Counted from the first letter of the stretch, positions 1 through 8,285 are shown. The stretch is 26,407 bases of DNA from CAYNNP01 sp964398215 (GCA_964398215.1 CAYNNP010000066.1:1-26407); one strand, 5' to 3'. The notes: generated from the sequence alone by a model not told the origin. A program made the numbers and translations.

Positions 1-46
1 CCGTGGCTGGCGAATTGCGGGGCAACATCAGTTCCTGAACGGTCAA

Positions 47-73
47 GTAAATTACATTGCCGCTGTAATTTAC
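47..73. repeat. Perfect 10-base inverted repeat
   Basis: GTAAATTACA (47-56) and its exact reverse complement TGTAATTTAC (64-73) flank a 7-base loop. Each arm is itself a near-palindrome (GTAA-N-TTAC), so the site is both a direct and an inverted repeat, as some operators are. It lies about 100 bases beyond the stop of the minus-strand cytochrome gene. No T-run follows on either strand, so it is not a standard intrinsic terminator. No other gene is visible in 1-171. Role unknown. Confidence 0.4.
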
Positions 74-119
74 GGCATAAACAGCGCAACACTTCCAGAA
101 AAGCGCAACTCCAAAACTT

Positions 120-135
120 ACGCGTCGGGTTACCA
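120..135. repeat. Fragment resembling the 11.4-kb palindromic repeat
   Basis: ACGCGTCGGGTTACCA matches the right end of the inverted repeat at 11462-11477 at 15 of 16 positions. Only this end is recognisable. It may be a degraded or solo half-element, or a chance match of a short motif. Confidence 0.3.
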
Positions 136-171
136 AAAAACCGAACGGACGGCTCTCCCTGGCCGCTACCG

Positions 172-1251
172 TTACTGCGGGAACTTTTTTGGTGGTGTGT
201 CTTGGTAACCTTCGCCATCGAGCGCTTTCATGAACTCTACCAATTGCATGACCTGTGCTTCGCTGAAGTCCAGTTGTTCGGCGTAGCGGCGATCGATTTT
301 TCGATCCAGTTGCGGATTGGGAATTCCACCCTTGCTGTAAAGCTTGACGACTTCCTCCAGCGTTTTGACCGACCCGTCATGCATGTACGGTCCGCGCTTG
401 CTGATGTCTCGAAGGCCAGGCGTTTTGAACGAGCCTTTGTCCTTTTCCTCTTTGGTGACTTCAAACCGACCGATGTCCGAGAACTTCTTTGCCGCTGCGT
501 CCCAGCCAATGCCTAGATTGTGGAATTCGTTGTCCGTCAAGTTCGGTCCTTTGTGACAGTTATTGCAAAAACCGTTTCCAAAAAACAAACGTCGACCTTT
601 CTTGGCGTCCGCTGATAAAGCTGTCTTGTCACCAGCGACGTAACGATCCCAAGCCGAGTTGCCGCTCATACGTGTTCTTTCGTAATCCGCAATCGCCTTG
701 GTGACACGTTCAATTGTGATTTCTTCGCTTCCAAATGCTTCCTTGAAGTACTTGCGATAACCGCTGATCTTTGACAGCTTCGCGATCACTTCGGCATGAT
801 CCTTGTTGCCCATTTCGATGGGGTTGATCATTGGCCCGCCTGCCTGATCCTCCAATGATTTGGCACGCCCGTCCCAGAAGAAATGTGGTAACGGATTCCA
901 GGCTTGGTTGACAAAGGAAGGCGCTTTGCGGCCGCCTTTTTGCCCATCGATTCCGGTCGAGACGGGAGTTGGTTCCGAGAAAGCATTTTCTGGCCGATGA
1001 CATGACGCACACGAAATCGTGTTGTCGACGGACAAGCGTTTGTCGAAAAACAACCAACGCCCAAGGCGTACACGCTGTGGAGTGGGAGGGTCTTTTAGAT
1101 CCGTTAGTTTTGCGGGCGGGTTCGCGTCACCGCCAATGCCAAGCGGCGGATCTGGAATCGCGACCAAGGGGTTGACCGAATTCAGAAGGTCGTCCGCGAC
1201 AGCTAAGACGCCGGTTACGATGAATGCCAGAAGGAGGGTTAAGCGAAGCAT
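172..1251 (-). CDS. Di-haem cytochrome c peroxidase (CcpA/MauG-type), exported
   Basis: This predicted periplasmic di-haem peroxidase would reduce H2O2 with electrons from small cytochromes. It belongs to the CcpA/MauG superfamily, which also contains enzymes that oxidise other substrates. Two c-type haem sites are visible: CASCH (residues 81-85) and CNNCH (229-233). A PYMHDG motif near residue 290 supplies the Met that usually ligates the high-potential haem. I chose the ATG at 1251 because it gives a clean signal peptide (MLRLTLLLAFIVTGVLAVA) and 359 residues, typical of the family; an in-frame start at 1314 would put 21 basic residues ahead of it. No clear Shine-Dalgarno is visible. The gene stands alone and diverges from the peptidase gene at 1627. 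The superfamily call is firm; the physiological substrate is unknown. Confidence 0.88.
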   Translation of the reverse strand: MLRLTLLLAFIVTGVLAVADDLLNSVNPLVAIPDPPLGIGGDANPPAKLTDLKDPPTPQRVRLGRWLFFDKRLSVDNTISCASCHRPENAFSEPTPVSTGIDGQKGGRKAPSFVNQAWNPLPHFFWDGRAKSLEDQAGGPMINPIEMGNKDHAEVIAKLSKISGYRKYFKEAFGSEEITIERVTKAIADYERTRMSGNSAWDRYVAGDKTALSADAKKGRRLFFGNGFCNNCHKGPNLTDNEFHNLGIGWDAAAKKFSDIGRFEVTKEEKDKGSFKTPGLRDISKRGPYMHDGSVKTLEEVVKLYSKGGIPNPQLDRKIDRRYAEQLDFSEAQVMQLVEFMKALDGEGYQDTPPKKFPQ

Positions 1252-1402
1252 GTTTTTTGGGGATCCTAGGCGGGGTGGGGGACGCATTCTAGATGCACTT
1301 GCACATCTGAACAAGCAATTCTCGATCGGTTTCGATTCTGGGGTAGGCTCGGTAAATCGGCGCCGGGCCGGCTTGCTTTTTCGAGTGGTACTGATCGTAC
1401 TT

Positions 1403-1527
1403 ACAGGGCAAAGCAGTTTTTCAAACTGCTAAAAGTAGCTCGGCTCTCCGAGCCGAGAAATCGGCAGGTCTCGGCTGGGACAGCCGAGCTACTATGTTGC
1501 CTACCTTGAAAAACGGATTTGCCCTGT
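1403..1527. repeat. 125-base nested imperfect palindrome (MITE-like)
   Basis: The outer arms begin ACAGGGCAAA (1403-1412) and end with TTTGCCCTGT (1518-1527), and both carry GTTTTTCAA further in. The inner arms AGTAGCTCGGCT (1434-1445) and AGCCGAGCTACT (1482-1493) are exact complements. Within the core are two smaller hairpins, CTCGGCT-CTC-CGAGCCGAG and CTCGGCT-GGGAC-AGCCGAG. The whole element can fold as one long stem or as a cruciform with two internal hairpins. It carries no coding sequence and lies between divergent genes, so it could be a MITE or REP-like unit or affect transcription. No flanking target duplication is evident. Confidence 0.6.
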
Positions 1528-1626
1528 CGCACCCAAGGGTTCGTAGCCGCGATCGACAAAGTCTCGTATGATGTTACGCCTGTCGACATTGTCACTTTCT
1601 ACTTCTATTCACCTACGACGTCTGTC

Positions 1627-2814
1627 ATGTCAATCAAAGTCAATAACGAAGATGCTCTTGCGCGATTCCTTCACATCACTGAAATCCCAGGAAAGAGCTG
1701 TGAGGAGCTGGATGTTGCCAATGCGATTGTTGAATTGCTGTTGGCTGCCGGAGTCGACAAGCAGCAAATCAATTTTGACAATGCACATGAGCGTACGCGG
1801 CTTGCTGGGAATGTTGGGAATCTAATTGTTACGCTGCCAGGTAACGGCAAGGGCCCGCGCACGATGCTGTCGGCTCACATGGATACGGTACCGATTTGTG
1901 TTGGCGCTAAACCGGTAGTCCAAGACGATGTTGTTCGTAGTAGCGAACCAACGGGCTTGGGGGCGGATGATCGCAGCGGTTGCACGGCGATTTTGACTGC
2001 GGTTGTCGAACGGCTGAAAGCTGGCGACGAGAATTTTCCGCCTGCGGTGGTCGGGTTCTTTATCCAAGAAGAGATTGGTCTGGAGGGTGCAAAGAATCTG
2101 GATCAAACATTGGTCGGTAAGGTTGATCGCGCGTTCAATTTTGATGGCGGAACGGTCGACAAAATCACTCACGGCGCAATCGGTGGCGAACGCATGTCGC
2201 TCAAGCTCAAGGGGCTTCCGTCTCACGCTGGCGTGGCGCCCGAAAAAGGCGCGAGCGCGATCGTGATGGCTAGTAAAGCGATCGCGGAACTGGAGGCAAA
2301 CGGATGGCTTGGTAAAGTCGAAAAGCCAGAGGGTGTGGGGACAGCGAACGTCGGTGTGATTCAAGGCGGTGAAGCGACCAACGTGGTGACACCTGAAGTC
2401 ATTCTTCGCGCGGAAGCGCGCAGCCACGATTCTGAAATGCGAACCAGGATCGTTGCCGAAATCCGTGGCGCGTTCGAGCGAGCGGCTGCATCGGTTTGCA
2501 ATGACGAAGGAAAGTGTGGGGAGTTGGAATTCGATTCCAACGCCGATTACGAGTCCTTTCGGTTGGACGAAGACCATCCATCGATTGGTACTGCGGAAAA
2601 GGCACTTAAGTTCGTCGGTCGTGAACCGTCCAAGGCGATTGCCGATGGTGGCTTGGATGCAAACTGGTTGTATCTGCATGGCATCGAAGCGGTTACGATC
2701 GGTTGCGGCCAACGAGACATCCATACGGCAGACGAATGGCTTTGCATCAAAGACTATTACGATGCATGCGCGATCGCGACTTGGTTGATCACTGAAGGCG
2801 CTAGCGGTGAATGA
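1627..2814 (+). CDS. M20 family zinc metallopeptidase (PepT-like)
   Basis: This is a cytosolic di-zinc aminopeptidase or dipeptidase-type hydrolase of family M20. The expected metal and catalytic residues are all present: H84 and D86 in SAHMDTVP, bridging D114 in GLGADDRSG, catalytic E148 with E149 in IQEEIGLEGA, D173 in NFDGG, and H366 near the C-terminus. The middle section (about 185-300) fits the M20 dimerisation domain, including GLPSHAG. I chose the ATG at 1627 (395 residues) because homology-like sequence starts just after it. The frame stays open back to a TTG at 1519, but that stretch is low quality and runs into the palindromic repeat. No signal peptide is seen. Its last 8 bases overlap the BFD-like gene, suggesting co-expression. 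Substrate preference (tripeptidase or other) cannot be read from the sequence. Confidence 0.87.
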   Translation: MSIKVNNEDALARFLHITEIPGKSCEELDVANAIVELLLAAGVDKQQINFDNAHERTRLAGNVGNLIVTLPGNGKGPRTMLSAHMDTVPICVGAKPVVQDDVVRSSEPTGLGADDRSGCTAILTAVVERLKAGDENFPPAVVGFFIQEEIGLEGAKNLDQTLVGKVDRAFNFDGGTVDKITHGAIGGERMSLKLKGLPSHAGVAPEKGASAIVMASKAIAELEANGWLGKVEKPEGVGTANVGVIQGGEATNVVTPEVILRAEARSHDSEMRTRIVAEIRGAFERAAASVCNDEGKCGELEFDSNADYESFRLDEDHPSIGTAEKALKFVGREPSKAIADGGLDANWLYLHGIEAVTIGCGQRDIHTADEWLCIKDYYDACAIATWLITEGASGE

Positions 2815-3058
2815 TGACGACGATCTGTGCTTGTGTTTTCACGTCAGTCGACGAAAAGTAGTACAGTTCATTCGAGCAACGAAGCCGTCAAAGACCAGCC
2901 AGTTGTCGGAGTGCTACGGCGCCGGGACTGGCTGCGGTTGGTGCCGGCCGTTTCTTCAGAGGCTGATGGACGAAGTGAATCCTGATGACGCTGACCTGCC
3001 TTGCGCCGAGGATTACGCAGCCAAACGCAGCGCCTATCGAATCGAAAAACAGGCGTGA
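2807..3058 (+). CDS. BFD-like [2Fe-2S]-binding small protein
   Basis: This 83-residue protein has the cysteine layout of the bacterioferritin-associated ferredoxin (BFD) / NirB-type [2Fe-2S] fold: CLC near residues 8-10 and CGWC near residues 43-46, with a helical stretch between. Proteins of this fold pass electrons to bacterioferritin or serve as cluster domains of larger enzymes. The start is a GTG at 2807, with GAAGG eight bases upstream, inside the last codons of the peptidase gene. It ends 10 bases before the 3' end of the convergent hydrolase gene. No bacterioferritin or reductase gene is nearby, so its partner is unknown. The fold call is good; the role in iron release is inference. 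Confidence 0.75.
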   Translation: MNDDDDLCLCFHVSRRKVVQFIRATKPSKTSQLSECYGAGTGCGWCRPFLQRLMDEVNPDDADLPCAEDYAAKRSAYRIEKQA

Positions 3059-3068
3059 ACGGAGTCGT

Positions 3069-5159
3069 CTACTTTGGCTGCCATGCTTCGTCGAAAAACC
3101 CAGCATGCATGACCTTGCCAGGCAAACGTGTGGTTGCTCCATCGCGAATATCAACCAGCGCCCAGTCGGGCAACTTTGGCGTTTGGCGAGCGTTGTTCAA
3201 GTAATCGTATTCGCGGAACGTAAAACCGCTGTTCAAAACCAGGTATCGCTGCGGGTTCGCGGGGTTGGGATAGATAAAGATCGCGGCGTGTCCACCAGCA
3301 GGCACCTCCGCGCTGCCGACGCCGATCTGCGATTCCGTCCAGCGAACAGGAAGTTGACTGACAAGCTTCTGGGCGAGTCCGCCGCTGCGGGGATCGGCGA
3401 ACATCACGATGTTGGATTCTTTCATCATCGCAGCAGTGACTTCCGATTCATCAACGACTTGGATGTCGCCACGGAAATGGCGTCGCCACTCGCGCATTGC
3501 GTGAGCCGATTCTGTATCCAGCCAGTTTTGGACCGCCGAATCGGGGCTCTTGCGTTTCGTGGTCACGAAAACAAACGAATCCATGAAGGCATCATCGATC
3601 GGGCCTTGTAGTCCAGGCCGTTTTCTTAACGCACCGTCCTGGCGGCCGAGTTTCCATTTTCCACCGTCGTTCCACAAGCTGATGGAATGGCTCCAGTCGC
3701 TATTCGGGGCGGACGTCGTCAGTTGCTGCCCAGCGATCGTGACTTTGGTTTTGCCTTGAATCGATCCAGGCCATTGTCCGGCATCGAAACTCAATCGCAG
3801 CGCTGACACGTTTTTTGTGGTAACGGACAATGCGTTTTGATCAAGAATCGAAGCATCGACTTTGGCTGGCTTCCAGTGCTCCGCCAATCCTTGCACATCA
3901 ACCCACTCGTTCTTGTGGTAGCGCAGTGTGGTGGTCGCAAACTGCACACGTTTAGGAGTTGCGTTTGTAACACGGCTAGCAATTTGCTGAAGCCGCTGTT
4001 GGATATCGATTTTTGAATCCGCATGAATCTTGTGAGCCGTTTTTGGTCCGATCACATGCATTAATTGGATTCCGTGTTCGGCAAGCGCCTTTTCCATTAC
4101 ATCGGCAGCTTGCTTTTGGCGATCAATTTCGCCACTGTAAGCGATGGTCGGCAAGTTGCTGAGGTTGATCGCCCACGGTGGGCAATCGTACATTTGCCAA
4201 AGCGTTTGCTGATACGCGGGATCGTTCGCCTTGGCATCTTCACCTTGAAAGAACGCGAGGAACTCGGGAGTTTCGGAAAAGCCTGCACCTGGATTGACTG
4301 CAAAGAATCGATCGGGATAGTGAACGGCCATTTGCCAACACCCCGCGCCGCCCATCGAAAACCCTCGCACACTAATTCGGTTGCGGTCAACCGGCAAACG
4401 CGTCTGAATGTATTCAAGCGATTCGAGCACATCGATCTCGCCAGCGAACTTAAACGCATTGCTGTAACGCCCATAGGGATGCAGCACGAACGAATCGTCT
4501 GGCGTGAATTGGCCGGCCGAGACCTGTTGCTTTTTTAGAAAACCAAGTTCGCTGAGCTTTTCGCCTCGGCCATGAAACCACAGATCCAGTCGTCGCGGCC
4601 GGTTGCTTGTCGCGACGAACGCTGGCGGAATGACAACACTGTAAGGCTGAAAAGAACGATCGATCTTTGACTGGTATCCACCGACAATGAGCTGTCGTTT
4701 GCTCGGATCGGTCAGGCCAACGACTTCAGCCCAGTCGCCTCCACTGGCCACCGCTGCGATTCGTCGTTCGGCTTCATCCAAAAGCTCCTCCGCGTGCTTG
4801 AATTCAGCTTCGCGGTAAAACTGTTGAAACTCAATCGACAATTCGATCGCACGAGGGAAGACAAGGACTTCAGGCGTGAAGCCTTCCATCTTTTTGAACC
4901 GGGTAACTTGGCCCGATTCAAACTTCTTCGTCTTCGGGTTCCTGGCCGGCTTGTGCTTGTCCAAGAGTTCTGCCCAGCGAGCGCGAATTTCGCTGCAGCG
5001 CGCAAGCAGCGAATCTTTCGTCTCGTTAGGAATCGCAATTCCCGGTGGCGGAATCACACGAACGCTTTCAGGGCGGTTATCGGCGGGGCCATCCGCGTTG
5101 ACCGTTTGCACGGCACAAACGAAACAGAAGAACGCGAATAGGGCGGGGCGCAAACGCAT
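3069..5159 (-). CDS. Secreted alpha/beta hydrolase, prolyl-oligopeptidase-like
   Basis: This 696-residue protein starts with a signal peptide (residues 1-22, ending VNA) and should act outside the cytoplasm. Residues about 170-385 form an alpha/beta hydrolase domain. It has the nucleophile elbow GFSMGG (Ser268), a likely acid Asp346 in YSGEID, and a likely His376 or His379 in KTAHKIH. WFHGRGE near 194-200 resembles the oxyanion-loop HG motif. The N-terminal 100-150 residues look helical. The C-terminal 300 residues look like a beta-rich accessory region, and a motif beginning FVFVTTKRK near residue 533 opens a further subdomain. The family includes peptidases and polysaccharide or feruloyl esterases, so substrate is open. 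A purine-rich AAGAGA lies just upstream of the ATG. It converges on the BFD-like gene with only 10 bases between. Confidence 0.8.
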   Translation of the reverse strand: MRLRPALFAFFCFVCAVQTVNADGPADNRPESVRVIPPPGIAIPNETKDSLLARCSEIRARWAELLDKHKPARNPKTKKFESGQVTRFKKMEGFTPEVLVFPRAIELSIEFQQFYREAEFKHAEELLDEAERRIAAVASGGDWAEVVGLTDPSKRQLIVGGYQSKIDRSFQPYSVVIPPAFVATSNRPRRLDLWFHGRGEKLSELGFLKKQQVSAGQFTPDDSFVLHPYGRYSNAFKFAGEIDVLESLEYIQTRLPVDRNRISVRGFSMGGAGCWQMAVHYPDRFFAVNPGAGFSETPEFLAFFQGEDAKANDPAYQQTLWQMYDCPPWAINLSNLPTIAYSGEIDRQKQAADVMEKALAEHGIQLMHVIGPKTAHKIHADSKIDIQQRLQQIASRVTNATPKRVQFATTTLRYHKNEWVDVQGLAEHWKPAKVDASILDQNALSVTTKNVSALRLSFDAGQWPGSIQGKTKVTIAGQQLTTSAPNSDWSHSISLWNDGGKWKLGRQDGALRKRPGLQGPIDDAFMDSFVFVTTKRKSPDSAVQNWLDTESAHAMREWRRHFRGDIQVVDESEVTAAMMKESNIVMFADPRSGGLAQKLVSQLPVRWTESQIGVGSAEVPAGGHAAIFIYPNPANPQRYLVLNSGFTFREYDYLNNARQTPKLPDWALVDIRDGATTRLPGKVMHAGFFDEAWQPK

Positions 5160-5203
5160 GGAAATCTCTTGTTGGCTATGAAAGCGAATTTTTGTCTCGG
5201 TTG

Positions 5204-5209
5204 ATTATA
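5204..5209 (-). promoter_or_regulatory. Candidate -10 box for the hydrolase gene
   Basis: Read on the minus strand this is a perfect TATAAT, 44 bases upstream of the ATG at 5159, within the 149-base spacer between two divergent genes. The matching -35 region is weak, with at most three consensus positions. Position and sequence fit a sigma70-like promoter, but this is a short motif in an AT-rich stretch. Confidence 0.35.
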
Positions 5210-5308
5210 TTCTCTGCGCAGCGATCCATTGAACGCGGCGAGATGATTCGTTTTCAACGCTACAATAGCCGGCATCAATTCCATACGCACCAAGAAGGCT
5301 GAAACAGC

Positions 5309-5920
5309 ATGGGTTTATTGCGAGACATCTTTGGGCCATCGAAGAATGAGATTTGGTCGCAGCTTGCCGCTGAGATCAATGGTGAATTTTCCAAAGACGG
5401 CCAGTTCAAGAGTGGTTTTGTGCGTGCGAGCCATAAGCAATGGGAGATGATTCTTGACACGCACCTCGTCAAAACTGGAAAGCAGAATACTACCTACACC
5501 CGAATGCGTGCGCCGTTCATCAACACGGACGGTTTGTACCTAAAGATATACCGAAAGAATCTGTTCACCGGGATCCGTAGTTTCTTTGGCATGCACGACA
5601 TCGAGATTGGCGATCCGTATTTTGATGAACAGTTCATCATCAAAGGCAACAATGCGGACAAGATCCGTCAGCTTTTGTCGAGCAAAGAATTGACCCAGCT
5701 GATCGATGCTCAGCCTCGAATTTCGCTCGAGATTCAAGACGACGGCGGGTTCTTTGGGGCCGCGTTTCCTGAGGGCGTCGATCAACTCGTGTTCTTGGCT
5801 CCAGGCGTAATGCAGGACATCAAGAACTTGCGAAGTCTGTTCGAGCTGTTCGCAACATTCCTAGAACGTTTTGTGCAAATCGATCCTGCGTACGAAAACG
5901 ACCCGAACGTTGGGCTTTAG
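5309..5920 (+). CDS. Conserved-looking hypothetical protein, 203 residues
   Basis: I do not recognise a named family. The protein has no signal peptide and no membrane segment, so it is probably cytosolic. Visible features are an aromatic-rich core (residues about 50-110, with many Tyr and Phe), the segment FDEQFIIKGN near residue 109, and a helical C-terminus (about 165-195). The middle resembles small bacterial proteins of unknown function that also carry the FDExFxIKG pattern, but I cannot confirm membership. The ATG is preceded by AAGAAGG ten bases upstream. It diverges from the secreted hydrolase and converges on the signalling protein gene, so it appears monocistronic. Codon use looks ordinary, supporting a real gene. 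Confidence 0.75.
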   Translation: MGLLRDIFGPSKNEIWSQLAAEINGEFSKDGQFKSGFVRASHKQWEMILDTHLVKTGKQNTTYTRMRAPFINTDGLYLKIYRKNLFTGIRSFFGMHDIEIGDPYFDEQFIIKGNNADKIRQLLSSKELTQLIDAQPRISLEIQDDGGFFGAAFPEGVDQLVFLAPGVMQDIKNLRSLFELFATFLERFVQIDPAYENDPNVGL

Positions 5921-5960
5921 GGGATCGGCAAAAAGAGAGACGTGAATCGTCGTTGGCGGA

Positions 5961-7733
5961 TTAGCCGAGAGCGTTCTTGGTTGATGCTTTCGTGTCTTTG
6001 GCAACAACAGGCTTGTCGTTTCCGTAGTCTTGCAAGATCGTCGTCACGACATCGACAAGTTGGTCCAAACGGAATGGCTTGAAGAGAATCCCTTTGGGAT
6101 GCAAACCGGCTTGACGCGCTTTGACAACCGAGTGACCTGGGTCATAACCAAAGCCTTTCATCAAAACCATCGGCACTCGCTCCATCAACTTGCCAAGTTT
6201 CAAGTACAGCTGGTGGCCGCTGTAGTCGGGCAGTTTGATATCGCTAATGATAATGTCATAGACTTGCGGTTCGCTTTCACGGACCATCAAAACCGCTTCA
6301 TCGCCTTCGTGAGCCGTTTCAACGATGCAGCCGAATTTCTCCAGCAGATTGTGGGCGTCTTCACGAACATTGTCGTCGGCATCCACCACCAAGATTCGTC
6401 TGCCAGACAAAACTGAACTCGACGAAGACTCGACACCCGCAGGAACGGCTTCGAGTGGAGTCAGCTTTTGCCCAATCTGCTGAATGGTCTGTTTGATGTC
6501 GCGTGCGTTCTGCAAGATCCGGCGTATCCGTCCCATTACTTCCGGGCTATGACCGATGTACTGCTCCATCACATTGACAGCATCGTTCAAGATTGCGTCC
6601 ACCGGCATTGCGACCGCACTGTGGATTGCGTTGCAGCTCTGTTGCGCCGTGTTGGCTTTCTGAGCGACCAGCAACTCCAGCGTGTTCAAAGCAAAGGCGA
6701 CATCACGTGCGAAAATCTCCAAGAACTGAAGATCACTTTCTGAAAAGCTAGCTGGCACTGGGCTTTCAACATTGATCGTGCCGAGCACTTGGTCGTGCAA
6801 AATCAGCGGCACCGTCAATGAACTGCGAGAATTCGCGACGCCTGGAATGAACAGTGGATCATTCACAACATCGTGGCAAATGTAGCTCGTGCCGCTAGCC
6901 GCCACATAGCCGGTGATCCCGTTGCCCTGTGGATGTGCAAACAGCTGGCGGTCAGAGGCCTCTTGGTCAATGCCGACACTTAACAGAGGAACTAAATTCC
7001 CGCTGGAATGTTCCATCAAGCGAATTTCGATGACTTCAAAATTCAACAAGTCACTTAGGTAGTGACGAACATTCTCCTTTAGCAATTCGATGCGCTCATC
7101 CATCTCCATCTTGTAGATTTCGGATGGCCGCAAGTCAGCGAGCTCGCGGCCGGCAACATGGATCGCAGCCAGCTTTTGTTGTTGCAGAATTTCTTCGGTA
7201 ATATCGCTGATCGTAACAATCAGCTGCTTGGTTTGATCTGGGTGCGAGATCGGCGCCGCATGAATCTGAAAGTACTTGTCGTCGATCGTGTGCAGCGTAC
7301 TGTTGCTTTCGTCGCCCGTTGCAACGGCCGTGTGAAAGGGACAAAAATCTGGCCCCATGATTTCAGGGTTTTTCAGAATGTCGTACAGCGTCACACCAAC
7401 GGGCAGATCTGCTTCCCCATAGCCAGCCCATTGTCGTAGACGGCGATTGGCCCACAAAACCCTCACATCCGCATCCAACAGCGCAACGCCTTCAGGCATG
7501 TCGCGCAGCATCACCCCGCTTTGGCAGATGCCACGAAGCTCAGTTAGTTCCGGCAAGCTATCGCGTGATATCCAGACGCCCTGAATCTCAGGGTTGTTCA
7601 GTTCATCCAGCACGGCACCGGCGCCATGGAAAAAAAGAACTTCATCCTGATCGATTGCATCGGGCAAGCTGCTTGCTTTCCCAACGCAAATCAATTTCGG
7701 CGATCGACTATGCGGCTGCTCTGATCGACTCAT
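5961..7733 (-). CDS. PAS-GAF-receiver signalling protein without a kinase ATPase domain
   Basis: This is a 590-residue soluble signal-transduction protein. Residues 10-65 resemble a degenerate receiver-like fold. Residues about 70-180 form a PAS domain (VALLDADVRVLWANRRL). Residues about 205-355 form a GAF domain (GITGYVAASG, SSLTVPLI, LGTINVES). Residues about 360-425 form a helical, DHp-like linker with His371 followed by MPVDAIL, reminiscent of a phosphoacceptor helix. Residues about 445-570 form a response-regulator receiver with phospho-acceptor Asp498 in IIISDIKLPDYSG, acidic residues in VVDADD, and Lys552 in FKPF. No HATPase domain (N, G1 or G2 boxes) follows, so it cannot autophosphorylate as a classical kinase and must receive phosphate from a partner or work by protein contacts. 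No output DNA-binding or cyclase domain is present. Its ligand is unknown. Confidence 0.85.
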   Translation of the reverse strand: MSRSEQPHSRSPKLICVGKASSLPDAIDQDEVLFFHGAGAVLDELNNPEIQGVWISRDSLPELTELRGICQSGVMLRDMPEGVALLDADVRVLWANRRLRQWAGYGEADLPVGVTLYDILKNPEIMGPDFCPFHTAVATGDESNSTLHTIDDKYFQIHAAPISHPDQTKQLIVTISDITEEILQQQKLAAIHVAGRELADLRPSEIYKMEMDERIELLKENVRHYLSDLLNFEVIEIRLMEHSSGNLVPLLSVGIDQEASDRQLFAHPQGNGITGYVAASGTSYICHDVVNDPLFIPGVANSRSSLTVPLILHDQVLGTINVESPVPASFSESDLQFLEIFARDVAFALNTLELLVAQKANTAQQSCNAIHSAVAMPVDAILNDAVNVMEQYIGHSPEVMGRIRRILQNARDIKQTIQQIGQKLTPLEAVPAGVESSSSSVLSGRRILVVDADDNVREDAHNLLEKFGCIVETAHEGDEAVLMVRESEPQVYDIIISDIKLPDYSGHQLYLKLGKLMERVPMVLMKGFGYDPGHSVVKARQAGLHPKGILFKPFRLDQLVDVVTTILQDYGNDKPVVAKDTKASTKNALG

Positions 7734-8166
7734 CGATCCACTCCAACAACTTCACTACTGAAGTCAACTTAGGAATCGGCGTTTACAAACTCCCTGCCCT
7801 TGTTTGAATCATAGAAAACAACGCGGGCAAAGGAAGCACCAACACACCTCATTCGGCCAATCAATCCTGCAAGGCTAGGATTTCACTTCGCATTGCCAAT
7901 CCAATAAAAATTACTGGCATGCCAAAATCGAAACAGCTGCTTTAGGGTCCCCTTGCTCGCAAATCCGGAAACTCAACTCTTTTTTGGCCTAACGGGAGAC
8001 AGCTGTACATTGCAAGCAACTTAAGGGACGGCCTTCTGCCCCGATCCGCTTAATCCTGCCTAATGCCTAACATTGGTCTACATTTTCTCCAACGACTGTT
8101 GTGGGTATAAGAGTTTCGCTGATCGGGCAAATTTGCCTTTTTGGCCTATTTTAATGTTCAGCATTG

Positions 8167-8194
8167 TTGACTTTAAATTGGCACGGTCTAAATT
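8167..8194 (+). promoter_or_regulatory. Candidate sigma70-like promoter of the repeat-protein gene
   Basis: TTGACT (8167-8172, five of six consensus bases) is separated by 16 bases from TAAATT (8189-8194, four of six). A start near 8201 would give a leader of about 100 bases containing the palindrome at 8207-8220. The pair is the best in the spacer, but planctomycete promoter consensus is poorly defined. Confidence 0.4.
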
Positions 8195-8201
8195 CTTACC
8201 C

Positions 8202-8228
8202 CGCAAGGGCTACGTAGCCCAAATTGCG
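8202..8228 (+). promoter_or_regulatory. Leader hairpin with 14-base perfect palindrome
   Basis: GGGCTACGTAGCCC (8207-8220) is a perfect palindrome. It is extended by CGCAA on the left (8202-8206) pairing with TTGCG on the right (8224-8228), leaving an AAA bulge. It lies between the candidate promoter and the start codon, so it could be an operator for a dimeric regulator or a stabilising stem at the 5' end of the mRNA. No T-run follows, so it is unlikely to be a terminator or attenuator. Confidence 0.45.
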
Positions 8229-8285
8229 CAGCCGTTAAAACTTCCTCGTTTTTCTACTGTGGCTCACTGGCTGTGAGACGTTTTT

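Noticed and set aside
1519..1626. N-terminal extension of the M20 peptidase from a TTG at 1519
   Set aside because: The extra 36 residues do not look like family sequence or a signal peptide, and the first codons lie inside the palindromic repeat.
1822..2724. 300-codon minus-strand frame opposite the M20 peptidase
   Set aside because: The plus-strand frame has all M20 catalytic motifs; the antisense product has no recognisable domain and no ribosome binding site.
2985..3611. 208-codon plus-strand frame opposite the secreted hydrolase
   Set aside because: It overlaps both the BFD-like gene and the hydrolase C-terminus, and its translation is rich in His, Arg and Cys typical of a shadow frame.
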